Source: an uncultured Pelagibacteraceae bacterium (lineage in GTDB: Bacteria; Pseudomonadota; Alphaproteobacteria; Pelagibacterales; Pelagibacteraceae). Taken from it: DNA of 64,000 bases. The stretch lies in the NCBI GenBank assembly GCA_902537665.1, contig CACBCE010000002.1:1-64000 (forward strand), read 5' to 3'. Shown one piece after another: positions 38,103-47,325 of this stretch (position 1 is the stretch's first letter; the number at the start of each line of letters is the position of its first letter). A model generated the notes under the pieces. It saw only the letters and a list, made by a program, of their open reading frames with translations, did not search any database and was not told where the DNA came from. The position numbers were made by a program, and so were the translations under genes.

Positions 38103-39887
38103 TTATTTTTTAATTTTTAAAGACAAATTTAATTCTTTTAATTGATTTTCACTCACGTTTGAAGGAGCATTCATCATTAAATCTTGTGCATTTTGATTCA
38201 TTGGAAACATTGTAACTTCTCGAATATTTTTTTCATTAGCAAGCAACATTATAATTCTGTCGATACCTGGAGCAATTCCACCATGAGGAGGAGCTCCATA
38301 ACTTAAAGCATTTATCATCCCACTAAATTTTTGTTCAACATCAATTTTTGAATATCCAGCAACATTAAAAAGTTTGTACATAAGTTCTGGAATATGGTTT
38401 CTAATCGCACCAGATGACAATTCAATTCCATTACAAACAATATCGTATTGATATGCAAGAATTTCTAGTGGTTTTTCAAAGTTGATCATATTTATATCAC
38501 CTTGTGGCATCGAAAATGGATTGTGGCTAAATTTAATTTTATTAGTTTGTTCATCTTTTTCAAACATTGGGTAATCTACTATCCAACAAAATGCAAAAGA
38601 ATTTAGATCAACAATATTTAAATCATTTGCAATTTTATCCCTTGCTGATGAAATAATTTTTTCAAGATCATTTCTCTTAGCGCAAGCTAAAAAAATACTA
38701 TCACCCACCTCTGCTCCAGTTTTTTTCATTATTTCATCTATAGCCTCTTTTGAAAAAAATTTTCCTACAGGACCTTTTGCTGAAATTTCGATATTTTTTT
38801 CAATTGTAAAATAGGCTAGACCGGATGCGCCCTGTTCTTTGGCCCATTTATCTATGTTATCAAAAAAACTTCTGGGCTTATCTTTTGTATTTTTTGTAAC
38901 AATACATCTTACCTCGGATCCTGATCTAACCAATTTTTTAAATATTTCAAATGAAACATCATCTCTAGAAAAAATTTCAGTTATATCATTTATAATTAAT
39001 GGATTTCTTAAATCTGGTTTGTCAGTTCCATATTTTAACATTGCTTCTTTATAAGAAATTCTTGGAAATTTATTAAATAGCAATTTCTTTTTAGAAAATT
39101 TTTTGAAAGTATTAACAAATAATTTTTCAACAACATTAAATACATCATCTTGTTCCACAAATGACATTTCTAAATCTAATTGATAAAATTCTCCTGGACT
39201 TCTATCTGCTCTTGCATCTTCATCCCTAAAGCATGGAGCAATTTGGAAATACTTGTCAAAACCTGATACCATTATTAATTGTTTAAATTGTTGAGGCGCT
39301 TGTGGCAAAGCATAAAATTTTCCGGGATTTAGTCTGCTAGGAACCAAAAAATCTCTAGCACCCTCAGGGCTTGAAGAAGTTAAAATTGGGGTTTGAAACT
39401 CTAAGAAACCTAACTTATCCATCTCATTTCTTATAAAGGAAATCACTTTGGATCTTAAAATAATATTTTCATGTATTTTCTTCCTCCTTAAATCTAAGAA
39501 ACGATATTTTAATCTAATTTCCTCAGCATAATCTTGATCACTAAATACTGGCAAAGGTAGTTCTTTACACTCACCTAATGTCTGGAAATTTTTAATTATA
39601 AGTTCAATTTCACCTGTATTGATCTCATGATTGATAGAGTCATTTGCTCTTTTTATAACTTTGCCCTCTACTTTTATGACTGTTTCAAGTTGTATTTTTT
39701 CCAACTTATCAAAATTAGAATTCTCTTTATCAATTACACATTGTGTGACACCATAGTTATCTCTCAAATCAATAAATAATAAATTTCCATGATCTCTTTT
39801 TTTATTTATCCAGCCTGAAAGAATTATATTTTGTCCATCATTTTCTTTTCTTAACTCATCACAATTATGTGTTCTATATTTGGTCAA
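38103..39887 (-). CDS. aspS: Aspartyl-tRNA synthetase
   Basis: RYRFLDLRR-type KYRFLDLRRKK, FLVPSRLNPGKFYALPQAPQQFKQ, ARADRSPGEFYQLDLEMSF, GAPPHGGIAPGIDRI. Confidence 0.97.
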   Translation of the reverse strand: MTKYRTHNCDELRKENDGQNIILSGWINKKRDHGNLLFIDLRDNYGVTQCVIDKENSNFDKLEKIQLETVIKVEGKVIKRANDSINHEINTGEIELIIKNFQTLGECKELPLPVFSDQDYAEEIRLKYRFLDLRRKKIHENIILRSKVISFIRNEMDKLGFLEFQTPILTSSSPEGARDFLVPSRLNPGKFYALPQAPQQFKQLIMVSGFDKYFQIAPCFRDEDARADRSPGEFYQLDLEMSFVEQDDVFNVVEKLFVNTFKKFSKKKLLFNKFPRISYKEAMLKYGTDKPDLRNPLIINDITEIFSRDDVSFEIFKKLVRSGSEVRCIVTKNTKDKPRSFFDNIDKWAKEQGASGLAYFTIEKNIEISAKGPVGKFFSKEAIDEIMKKTGAEVGDSIFLACAKRNDLEKIISSARDKIANDLNIVDLNSFAFCWIVDYPMFEKDEQTNKIKFSHNPFSMPQGDINMINFEKPLEILAYQYDIVCNGIELSSGAIRNHIPELMYKLFNVAGYSKIDVEQKFSGMINALSYGAPPHGGIAPGIDRIIMLLANEKNIREVTMFPMNQNAQDLMMNAPSNVSENQLKELNLSLKIKK

Positions 39888-40562
39888 TTATTCTCCTAAC
39901 ACTTCTTTTATAATATTTAAATCAATTGATTTTCTCTTTTTTAAACTTAATTGATCGATCTTATATATGAATTCATGTATTTTACTATATGATCTATCTA
40001 TTCTTTTAATAATATAATTAATCAATTTTTTATCTAATAATATTTGCCTGTCAGATAAATTTTTTAGTATAATAGCGAAAACTAATTCATCATCTGGTTT
40101 CTCGATGTTTAGAAGTAGAAAATTCTTAGTTCTTGATTTCAAATCATTGAGTTTAAAATCAATATAAACAATGGGAATATATGAGGTGATAATTATATAT
40201 TTATTATCTTGGTCAATTAAATTTAGAAAACTATAGAGTAATTTCTCATCTATATCTGAAGTAAGATTTTCTAAAATAATATTCTCATGTGATTTTATTT
40301 TTTTTAGATGATTATTATTCAAAGATTTTGCTTCAATTCTTATTCCCTTATTTTTTTTTATAAAAATATTAGTTAAGTGTGTTTTTCCTGATAGTTTTTC
40401 TCCTATAATATTTATAAAATTTTTTTCCCATTTTGGCCACATATCTAAAAATTCACAAATATGTTTATTGCTATTTGAAATCACAAAATCATCATTACTT
40501 AAATTTTTATCATAATTAAATCTAATAATAGTTTGATTTGTGTCTCTCATTCTATAATCCAA
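39888..40562 (-). CDS. DnaA-family ATPase-like (Hda/DnaA-related)
   Basis: DMWPKWEKNFINIIGEKLSGKTHL; RSYSKIHEFIYKIDQLSL C-terminal pattern. Confidence 0.75.
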   Translation of the reverse strand: MDYRMRDTNQTIIRFNYDKNLSNDDFVISNSNKHICEFLDMWPKWEKNFINIIGEKLSGKTHLTNIFIKKNKGIRIEAKSLNNNHLKKIKSHENIILENLTSDIDEKLLYSFLNLIDQDNKYIIITSYIPIVYIDFKLNDLKSRTKNFLLLNIEKPDDELVFAIILKNLSDRQILLDKKLINYIIKRIDRSYSKIHEFIYKIDQLSLKKRKSIDLNIIKEVLGE

Positions 40563-41626
40563 ATCTTTTTTTCAGTATTCAGATTGTAATTTTTATTGTC
40601 CATTATATTAATAAAGTTTTTTACCGTCCCGTTAAATAAAATTTCGTAAAATATAAATTCTTTATTAAATTTTTGGATTGAATAATCACTAACTAAGTCA
40701 ATCTCATCTAAATCACTCTCAAATTTTGATGATTTGACTAAATTATTATTTTTAATTTTAATTATAATTGATAATTTAATTGAAGTATTTATCTCATTTA
40801 TCTTTTTCCATGTATCTTCAAATAAATTTTTTAATTCATTCTTTAAAAAGACAATATCTTTTTCATTATTTAAATCTAGATCTTTAAAAGAGTTATTTTT
40901 TATAATTTCATTTTTTTTATTGTGCATTTTCGATAAAACTCTTATCTCATTATTTCTTATATATATTAATGAAATAATAAAATTATTTAAAAAGTATTTT
41001 TTGGTAATTTCGCTAAAATCATAAGTTTCTATAACTTCTAAATTTTTTTTAATTGAATTAAAATCCTCTAAATCTTCCGAGGGTAATATATAGCTAATTA
41101 ATTCATAGTTTTGAGTATTTAAGTTCCAATTTTTATAAATTGGATTTTTTGAAAAGACTCTAAGTTCATTAATATCTTCATCAATTATAATCGGAATAAA
41201 CAAAAATTGTTCTTTTTTAATTTGTGAGGGATATATGTTTCTTTTCCTCAAATAATCAAAAATTTTTCCTTTATTAAAAGAAACTCCGAGAGTTACAAAG
41301 TATACTTGATTTATAAATTTTTCTTCTTGAATAGAAAATGTCTCTATCATGCCTTTAATCTCATTTAATTTGACAGAGGCGAGTTTATTATGATCAGAAG
41401 ATTTCGTTAATAAATATGTTAATTCCATAAATGCTTTTTTAAATCCTGAGTCAATTACATTATTTTTATCAAAATTATTTTCAAACTGTTTAGAAATTTC
41501 TATATTATTGATTTCAAAAGATTTTGCTTTAAGTTCTATTGTGGAAAAGAAAAATATTATTAAAGATAGAATAGGAAAAAAAATATATAAACGGCTAAAA
41601 TAATGCATATAAAATTTAAAAGTCAT
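40547..41626 (-). CDS. DUF2066-like secreted protein
   Basis: Hydrophobic N-terminus; position next to hda-like and purM as in other alphaproteobacteria; YFVTLGVSFNKGKIFDYLRKRNI. Confidence 0.6.
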   Translation of the reverse strand: MTFKFYMHYFSRLYIFFPILSLIIFFFSTIELKAKSFEINNIEISKQFENNFDKNNVIDSGFKKAFMELTYLLTKSSDHNKLASVKLNEIKGMIETFSIQEEKFINQVYFVTLGVSFNKGKIFDYLRKRNIYPSQIKKEQFLFIPIIIDEDINELRVFSKNPIYKNWNLNTQNYELISYILPSEDLEDFNSIKKNLEVIETYDFSEITKKYFLNNFIISLIYIRNNEIRVLSKMHNKKNEIIKNNSFKDLDLNNEKDIVFLKNELKNLFEDTWKKINEINTSIKLSIIIKIKNNNLVKSSKFESDLDEIDLVSDYSIQKFNKEFIFYEILFNGTVKNFINIMDNKNYNLNTEKKIWIIE

Positions 41627-41630
41627 ATTA

Positions 41631-42662
41631 ATGAATAAAAATCTCTTTACCTATAAAAAAAGTGGCGTCAATATTGATGCTGCAGAGAGATTTGTTAATT
41701 TCATAGCTAATATTTCATCAAAAAAAAGAGGCAATAAAAAGTTCAACAATATTGGAGGATTTGGATCAGTATCAAATTTACCCAAGAATATAAAAAATCC
41801 AAAAATAGTAGCATGCACGGATGGGGTCGGAACAAAAATTGAAATAGCTAACTCATTGAATAAATATGATACGATAGGAATAGATTTAGTAGCAATGAGC
41901 GTGAATGATCTAATAGTGCAAGGAGCAAAACCGTTATTTTTTTTAGATTATATTTCAATCAATAAAATTGATTTAAAAAAAATGAAATCCTTGATCAAAG
42001 GAATTATTAAAGGATGTAATATTTCCCAGTGTAGTTTAGTTGGTGGAGAGACTGCTGAAATGCCAGATACATATGAAAAAGGTAAATTTGATATTGCTGG
42101 TTTTGCTGTTGGAGTTGTTGATGGAAAAAAATTACTTAATAAGAAAAAAATAAAAAAAGATGATTTAATCTTAGCGGTTCCATCAAATGGTTTACATTCT
42201 AATGGTTTTTCCCTTGTAAGACACTTGCTTAAAATAAAAAAAATAGATGTAAAAAAAAATTTATTCTTAAAACAAGAACTAATAAGACCTACTAAAATCT
42301 ATGTAAAAGAAATTTTAAATCTTACAAATAAAAATTTTTTAAATGGTTGTGCTAATATTACAGGGGGTGGTTTAATGGATAATATAAAAAGAATTATACC
42401 CGACAAGCTGAGTGCTGAAATAAATTTAAATAGAATTAGACCTCTAAAAATTTTTAAATGGCTAAAACAAAACAATATTAGTGATAATGAAATGCTTAAA
42501 ACGTTTAATTGTGGAGTGGGATTTTGTTTAATAGTAAACTCAAAAAATATCAAAAAAATAAATAAATATTTTTCAAAAGAATATAGACCTTATGTTATCG
42601 GAAAAATTTGTGCGGGTAAAGAAAAGGTAAATCTCAATGGCTATATTAACTGGTATCAATAA
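41631..42662 (+). CDS. purM: Phosphoribosylformylglycinamidine cyclo-ligase
   Basis: GGFGSVSNLP, CTDGVGTKIEIA, GGETAEMPDTYEKG, ITGGGLMDNI. Confidence 0.97.
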   Translation: MNKNLFTYKKSGVNIDAAERFVNFIANISSKKRGNKKFNNIGGFGSVSNLPKNIKNPKIVACTDGVGTKIEIANSLNKYDTIGIDLVAMSVNDLIVQGAKPLFFLDYISINKIDLKKMKSLIKGIIKGCNISQCSLVGGETAEMPDTYEKGKFDIAGFAVGVVDGKKLLNKKKIKKDDLILAVPSNGLHSNGFSLVRHLLKIKKIDVKKNLFLKQELIRPTKIYVKEILNLTNKNFLNGCANITGGGLMDNIKRIIPDKLSAEINLNRIRPLKIFKWLKQNNISDNEMLKTFNCGVGFCLIVNSKNIKKINKYFSKEYRPYVIGKICAGKEKVNLNGYINWYQ

Positions 42663-43218
42663 AGTTAAAACAGCCGTATTTATATCTGGTAACGGAAGTA
42701 ATTTAAAATCCTTAATAAAATTTTCTAGATCTAATAAATCACCTATCTCAATTAAATTAATTATATCCAGCCACTCAAAAGCAAAAGGTCTTAGTTATGG
42801 TAAAATATTTAAAATAAAAAAAAGAGTTATAAACTTCAAAAATACTAAAATTTTTGATGATAAATTGATTTCCATTTTGAGAAAAAATCAAATTGAAATG
42901 ATTTGTCTTGCTGGATTTATGAAAATTCTATCAAAAAATTTTATTCAAAAATTTAATGGTAAAATTATCAATATTCATCCCTCATTACTTCCTAAATATA
43001 AGGGATTAAATACCCATAAAAGAGCTTTAAAAAATAAGGAGAAATACTCTGGTTGCACTGTCCATTTTGTCAATTCAAAACTAGACTCTGGCAAAATAAT
43101 TCTACAAAAAAGAGTAAAAATTTCAAAAAATGAAACGGAGAAATCTCTTACAGAAAAAATTTTAATTCAAGAACACAAACTTTACCCTAAAGCAATATCT
43201 AAAATATTTAATCTTTAA
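42637..43218 (+). CDS. purN: Phosphoribosylglycinamide formyltransferase
   Basis: VFISGNGSNLKSLI, INIHPSLLPKYKGLNTHKRAL, GCTVHFVNSKLDSGKII. Confidence 0.97.
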   Translation: MAILTGINKVKTAVFISGNGSNLKSLIKFSRSNKSPISIKLIISSHSKAKGLSYGKIFKIKKRVINFKNTKIFDDKLISILRKNQIEMICLAGFMKILSKNFIQKFNGKIINIHPSLLPKYKGLNTHKRALKNKEKYSGCTVHFVNSKLDSGKIILQKRVKISKNETEKSLTEKILIQEHKLYPKAISKIFNL

Positions 43219-43630
43219 AAAAAAAATCAATTTCTATTCTAGCATTTTCGATGCTATCAGATCCATGAACAGAGTTCTTATCAATAGAAATTCCATATTT
43301 TTTTCTAATAGTACCATCTTTAGCATCTTTCGGATTTGTTGCACCCATAAGTTCTCTATTTCCCAAAACCGCATGCTCTTTTTCAAGAACCATTACAACT
43401 ATTGGTCCTGAAGAGAGATAATCACATAAATCATTATAAAATGGCTTTGTTTCGTGAACTTTATAAAATTTTTCTGCTTCAGATTTTTCAATTTGAATTT
43501 TTTTTTGTTTTAAAATTAAAAATCCATTATTTTTAAACATTTCTTTTATTTCACTCTCTAGGTTTCTTTCTACAGCATCAGGTTTAATAATTGACAAAGT
43601 TTGCTCTATATTACTCATAATTATCTTCAA
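43208..43630 (-). CDS. ndk: Nucleoside diphosphate kinase
   Basis: SIIKPDAVERN, RELMGATNPKDA, NSVHGSDS active-site His. Confidence 0.97.
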   Translation of the reverse strand: MKIIMSNIEQTLSIIKPDAVERNLESEIKEMFKNNGFLILKQKKIQIEKSEAEKFYKVHETKPFYNDLCDYLSSGPIVVMVLEKEHAVLGNRELMGATNPKDAKDGTIRKKYGISIDKNSVHGSDSIENARIEIDFFFKD

Positions 43631-45065
43631 TTAATTTGTTCAATAATCTTACACCATAACCCGTTGCTCCACCTGAATTTAAGGCTCCACCATATTTAGA
43701 AAATGCCATCCCAGCAATATCTAAATGGGCCCAAGGTGTATCATTTAAAATAAATCTCTGTAAAAATTGTGCAGCAGTTGTGGATCCAGCACCTCCAACA
43801 TAATTAATATTTTGCATGTCCGCATTTTTCGAATCTATTAATTTGTCATAATTTTTATTTAATGGCATTCGCCAAACTTTTTCCTCAACAATTTCACCAG
43901 CATTTATCAATTGTTTAGATAATTTATCATCATTAGAAAATAAACCAGCATATTCAGAGCCTAAAGAAACAATAATGGCTCCTGTCAAAGTTGCTAAGTC
44001 TACTATAAATTTTGGTTTAAATTTTTTTTCAGTATAAGTAAGTGCATCAGCAAGAACTAATCTACCTTCTGCATCGGTATTTAATATTTCTACTGTCTTA
44101 CCACTATAAGATTTCACAATATCTCCTGGTCTTTGTGCATTACCACCAGGCATATTTTCGACAAGACCAACTACACCAACAGCATTAACTTTTGCTTTTC
44201 TTAAGGCTAAATTTTTCATCAGTCCTACTACAACTGCTGAGCCAGCCATGTCATATGTCATATCTTCCATAAATTTTGCAGGTTTTAGAGAAATACCGCC
44301 TGTATCAAAACAAACTCCCTTACCGACAAAAGCAAGTGGTTTGGATTTATCTTTCATTCCCTTCCACTCTATTGTTACTAAATAAGATCCTCTAATACTT
44401 CCTTGACCAACACCAAGTAAAGTATTCATCTTAAGTTTTTTTAATTTTTTATCATCATAGATATTAATTTTTAGACCTAGCTTACTTAAAGATTTTATTC
44501 TTTTAGCATATTCATCAGGATGTAATATATTTCCTGGTTCAGATACTAGATCTCTTGTATAAAAAGTTCCATCTTCTAGTGCCTTAAATTTGATTTGATC
44601 TTTTTGATTTGGTATATTTTTACCAATTATATTTAAAAAAATATTCTTTTTACTCTTTTTTGTTTTATACTTCTTAAATTCATAAGATTTTAGTTTAATT
44701 CCATGTAAAAAATATCCAATATGTTTTATTGATTTGTTTGGTAACGTATTTGTATTTATAGTATAATAATTTTTTTTTAATTTACTAAATACGTTATAGC
44801 ATTCAGCTCCTAAATTTTCAGCATCAGAACTCTTGAAGTTATCCTTAAAAGATATTAAAAAAATTTTTTTTTTTGAGCTTATATCGAAAGTCAAAATCTT
44901 TTTTTTTTTGTCTTCTGATTTTATTAAATCACTAATATAAGAATATTCAGTATTAACTAAAACTTTTTTTAAACCTGTGATGTTGAGCTTTTCGTCGACA
45001 AACAAGATAAGATTTCCAGTAGATTGGTTAGAAACTCTGTTTTTAAAGTTGATTTCAATTTTCAT
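43611..45065 (-). CDS. pepA: Leucyl aminopeptidase (M17)
   Basis: VGKGVCFDTGGISLKP, NTDAEGRLVLADALTY. Confidence 0.97.
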   Translation of the reverse strand: MKIEINFKNRVSNQSTGNLILFVDEKLNITGLKKVLVNTEYSYISDLIKSEDKKKKILTFDISSKKKIFLISFKDNFKSSDAENLGAECYNVFSKLKKNYYTINTNTLPNKSIKHIGYFLHGIKLKSYEFKKYKTKKSKKNIFLNIIGKNIPNQKDQIKFKALEDGTFYTRDLVSEPGNILHPDEYAKRIKSLSKLGLKINIYDDKKLKKLKMNTLLGVGQGSIRGSYLVTIEWKGMKDKSKPLAFVGKGVCFDTGGISLKPAKFMEDMTYDMAGSAVVVGLMKNLALRKAKVNAVGVVGLVENMPGGNAQRPGDIVKSYSGKTVEILNTDAEGRLVLADALTYTEKKFKPKFIVDLATLTGAIIVSLGSEYAGLFSNDDKLSKQLINAGEIVEEKVWRMPLNKNYDKLIDSKNADMQNINYVGGAGSTTAAQFLQRFILNDTPWAHLDIAGMAFSKYGGALNSGGATGYGVRLLNKLIEDNYE

Positions 45066-45124
45066 AAAATTTAATACAATCTATACGAGATAATGCTATA
45101 TATGAGTAAAACAATTATATTTCA

Positions 45125-46246
45125 ATGGAAAAAATACTTTTTAGAAAACTTATCGCAGATATAACCTTAAGAGCCTTACTTATTATATTAACAATTGGTC
45201 TAATTGTTTGGATTATTCAAGCTGTAAATTATTTAGATTTTGTAATCGATGATGGACACAATTTTTTAATTTATTTTTATTATAACTTATTTAATTTTCC
45301 AAAAATAATTCACAGAATACTACCTTTCGTATTTGCTATATCTATTTTTTTTGAATTATTAAAATATGAAAAAAATAATGAATTACTTTTGTTCTGGACT
45401 AATGGTGTAACAAAAAAAAAGTTCATTCTTAATCTGGTTAATTTTGCAATTGTTGTAATGTTAATTCAAATACTAATTGGAAGTATAATTTCTCCAAAAA
45501 GTCAATTAAAAGCAAGATTAGTATTAAAAGACTCTAATATGGATTTTTTACCAAATTTGATTAAACAAGGTAAATTTATAGATACGGTTTCTGGACTAAC
45601 TATTTTTATAAATGAAAAAGTTAATAATAATTCATTTAGAAATATTTTTATTCAAGAAGGAGATTTGTTCAACCTCGATCGGAATGATAACCAAATTATT
45701 TTTGCTAAAGAGGGATTACTTCTTAATGAAAATAAAAAAATATTTAGACTTTTAAATGGAAAAATTATTAGCACAAATAATAATAAGTTAATTAGTTTTG
45801 AGTTTGATAAAATAGATTATAACTTATCAAAATTTTCATCAAAAACGATTAAAGTAGCTAAGATACAAGAGCTGCCTTCCTTAAAAATTATAAGATGTTC
45901 ACTGAGTTTATTATATGAAAAAGAATATATTGATGAAATGTTTAGATGCGAAAAAGGAAGACTTAAAAATCTTAATCAAGAACTTTATAAAAGATTTATA
46001 AAACCTTTTTACATACCTTTGCTCGCATTGATTAGTTGTTTTCTATTAACTTTTTCAAAAGTACAAAATAACTTTACAATAAAATCTATAAAAGTTTTTT
46101 TATATGTTTTTTTAATCTTGATTATATCTGAGGCATTTATGAGATACGCTGATGAGTCAAAATTACAATTGATTTTCATAATGTTGCTTCCAATAACGAT
46201 TTATTTTTTTATTTATAACTTTTTAATTTCTAAAGTCAGATTATGA
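45125..46246 (+). CDS. lptF: LPS export ABC transporter permease LptF
   Basis: YjgP/YjgQ-like six-TM architecture; first of lptF-lptG-lptD cluster. Confidence 0.88.
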   Translation: MEKILFRKLIADITLRALLIILTIGLIVWIIQAVNYLDFVIDDGHNFLIYFYYNLFNFPKIIHRILPFVFAISIFFELLKYEKNNELLLFWTNGVTKKKFILNLVNFAIVVMLIQILIGSIISPKSQLKARLVLKDSNMDFLPNLIKQGKFIDTVSGLTIFINEKVNNNSFRNIFIQEGDLFNLDRNDNQIIFAKEGLLLNENKKIFRLLNGKIISTNNNKLISFEFDKIDYNLSKFSSKTIKVAKIQELPSLKIIRCSLSLLYEKEYIDEMFRCEKGRLKNLNQELYKRFIKPFYIPLLALISCFLLTFSKVQNNFTIKSIKVFLYVFLILIISEAFMRYADESKLQLIFIMLLPITIYFFIYNFLISKVRL

Positions 46247-47325
46247 TAAAAACTTTTGATAAATATTTTGTTAAGTTATTTTTTAAAAAAATTATTTTAC
46301 TCACTTTAATTTTTTTTTCTTTAACATTTATTTTAACTTTATTTGAGGAGATTACTTTTCTTAGCAACTCCAATTCAGAGATATATTTACCATTTTTGAT
46401 AACTTTTTTTAATGTACCGTCAACTCTTCTAGAAATTTTTCCATTTATTGTTCTAATATCTACTCAACTTTTTTTTGTTGATATTATCAAAAGGAAAGAA
46501 AATGAATTAATAAAAGTTAATAGTTTAGATAATTTTTATTTAATAAAATTACTGGCATTTTGTACTTTTGTATTTGGGATAATAATAATTACCTTATATT
46601 ATCCCATGTCTTCAAAACTAAAGTTCTTTTATTTTGATATAAAAAATATTTATTCAGAGGATGGAAAATATCTTAAACATTACAGCGGTAATGGATTGTG
46701 GATTAAAGATGAAATAGATAATGAAATTTATATTATTAATGCATCTGCTAATAATAAAGAAAAATTTCTTAAAAATATTTTTATCAATAAGTTTGATAAA
46801 GATTTTAATCTTATAGAAGTTATTTCATCAAAAAAAGCTGATATATCCTCAAATGATTGGGTAATTGAAAAGCCAGTTATTTTTAGAGGAAATCAGCAAA
46901 TTCAACTGGAGGAAAATATAAAACTATCGAGTCATTTTAATTTTGATAAAATAAACAAAACTTTCAGGGATCTTAACTCACTAAATTTAATTGAGCTATT
47001 TGATCTGAAAAGAGAAAATGAGTTGTTAGGGTATTCCTCACAGGATATAGATTTACATTTTTTAAAGATTATTTCTTTACCAATTTATCTCAGTATTATG
47101 GTCATTATTTCAGCAATAATAATGTTAAACATAAAGAGAGATAAACCATATATATTCCATGTTTTGTTGGGAATATTATTATCTGTGATTATTTATTATA
47201 TAAACAATATATTCAATATTTTTGGATTAACTAATAAAATACCAATTTATTTATCTGTATTTTTTCCAATTATTTTTTTAAGTATTGTTTCAACTATAGG
47301 TTTGATTCGAATAAATGAAAAATAA
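46243..47325 (+). CDS. lptG: LPS export ABC transporter permease LptG
   Basis: YjgP/YjgQ-like architecture; overlaps lptF and lptD. Confidence 0.88.
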   Translation: MIKTFDKYFVKLFFKKIILLTLIFFSLTFILTLFEEITFLSNSNSEIYLPFLITFFNVPSTLLEIFPFIVLISTQLFFVDIIKRKENELIKVNSLDNFYLIKLLAFCTFVFGIIIITLYYPMSSKLKFFYFDIKNIYSEDGKYLKHYSGNGLWIKDEIDNEIYIINASANNKEKFLKNIFINKFDKDFNLIEVISSKKADISSNDWVIEKPVIFRGNQQIQLEENIKLSSHFNFDKINKTFRDLNSLNLIELFDLKRENELLGYSSQDIDLHFLKIISLPIYLSIMVIISAIIMLNIKRDKPYIFHVLLGILLSVIIYYINNIFNIFGLTNKIPIYLSVFFPIIFLSIVSTIGLIRINEK

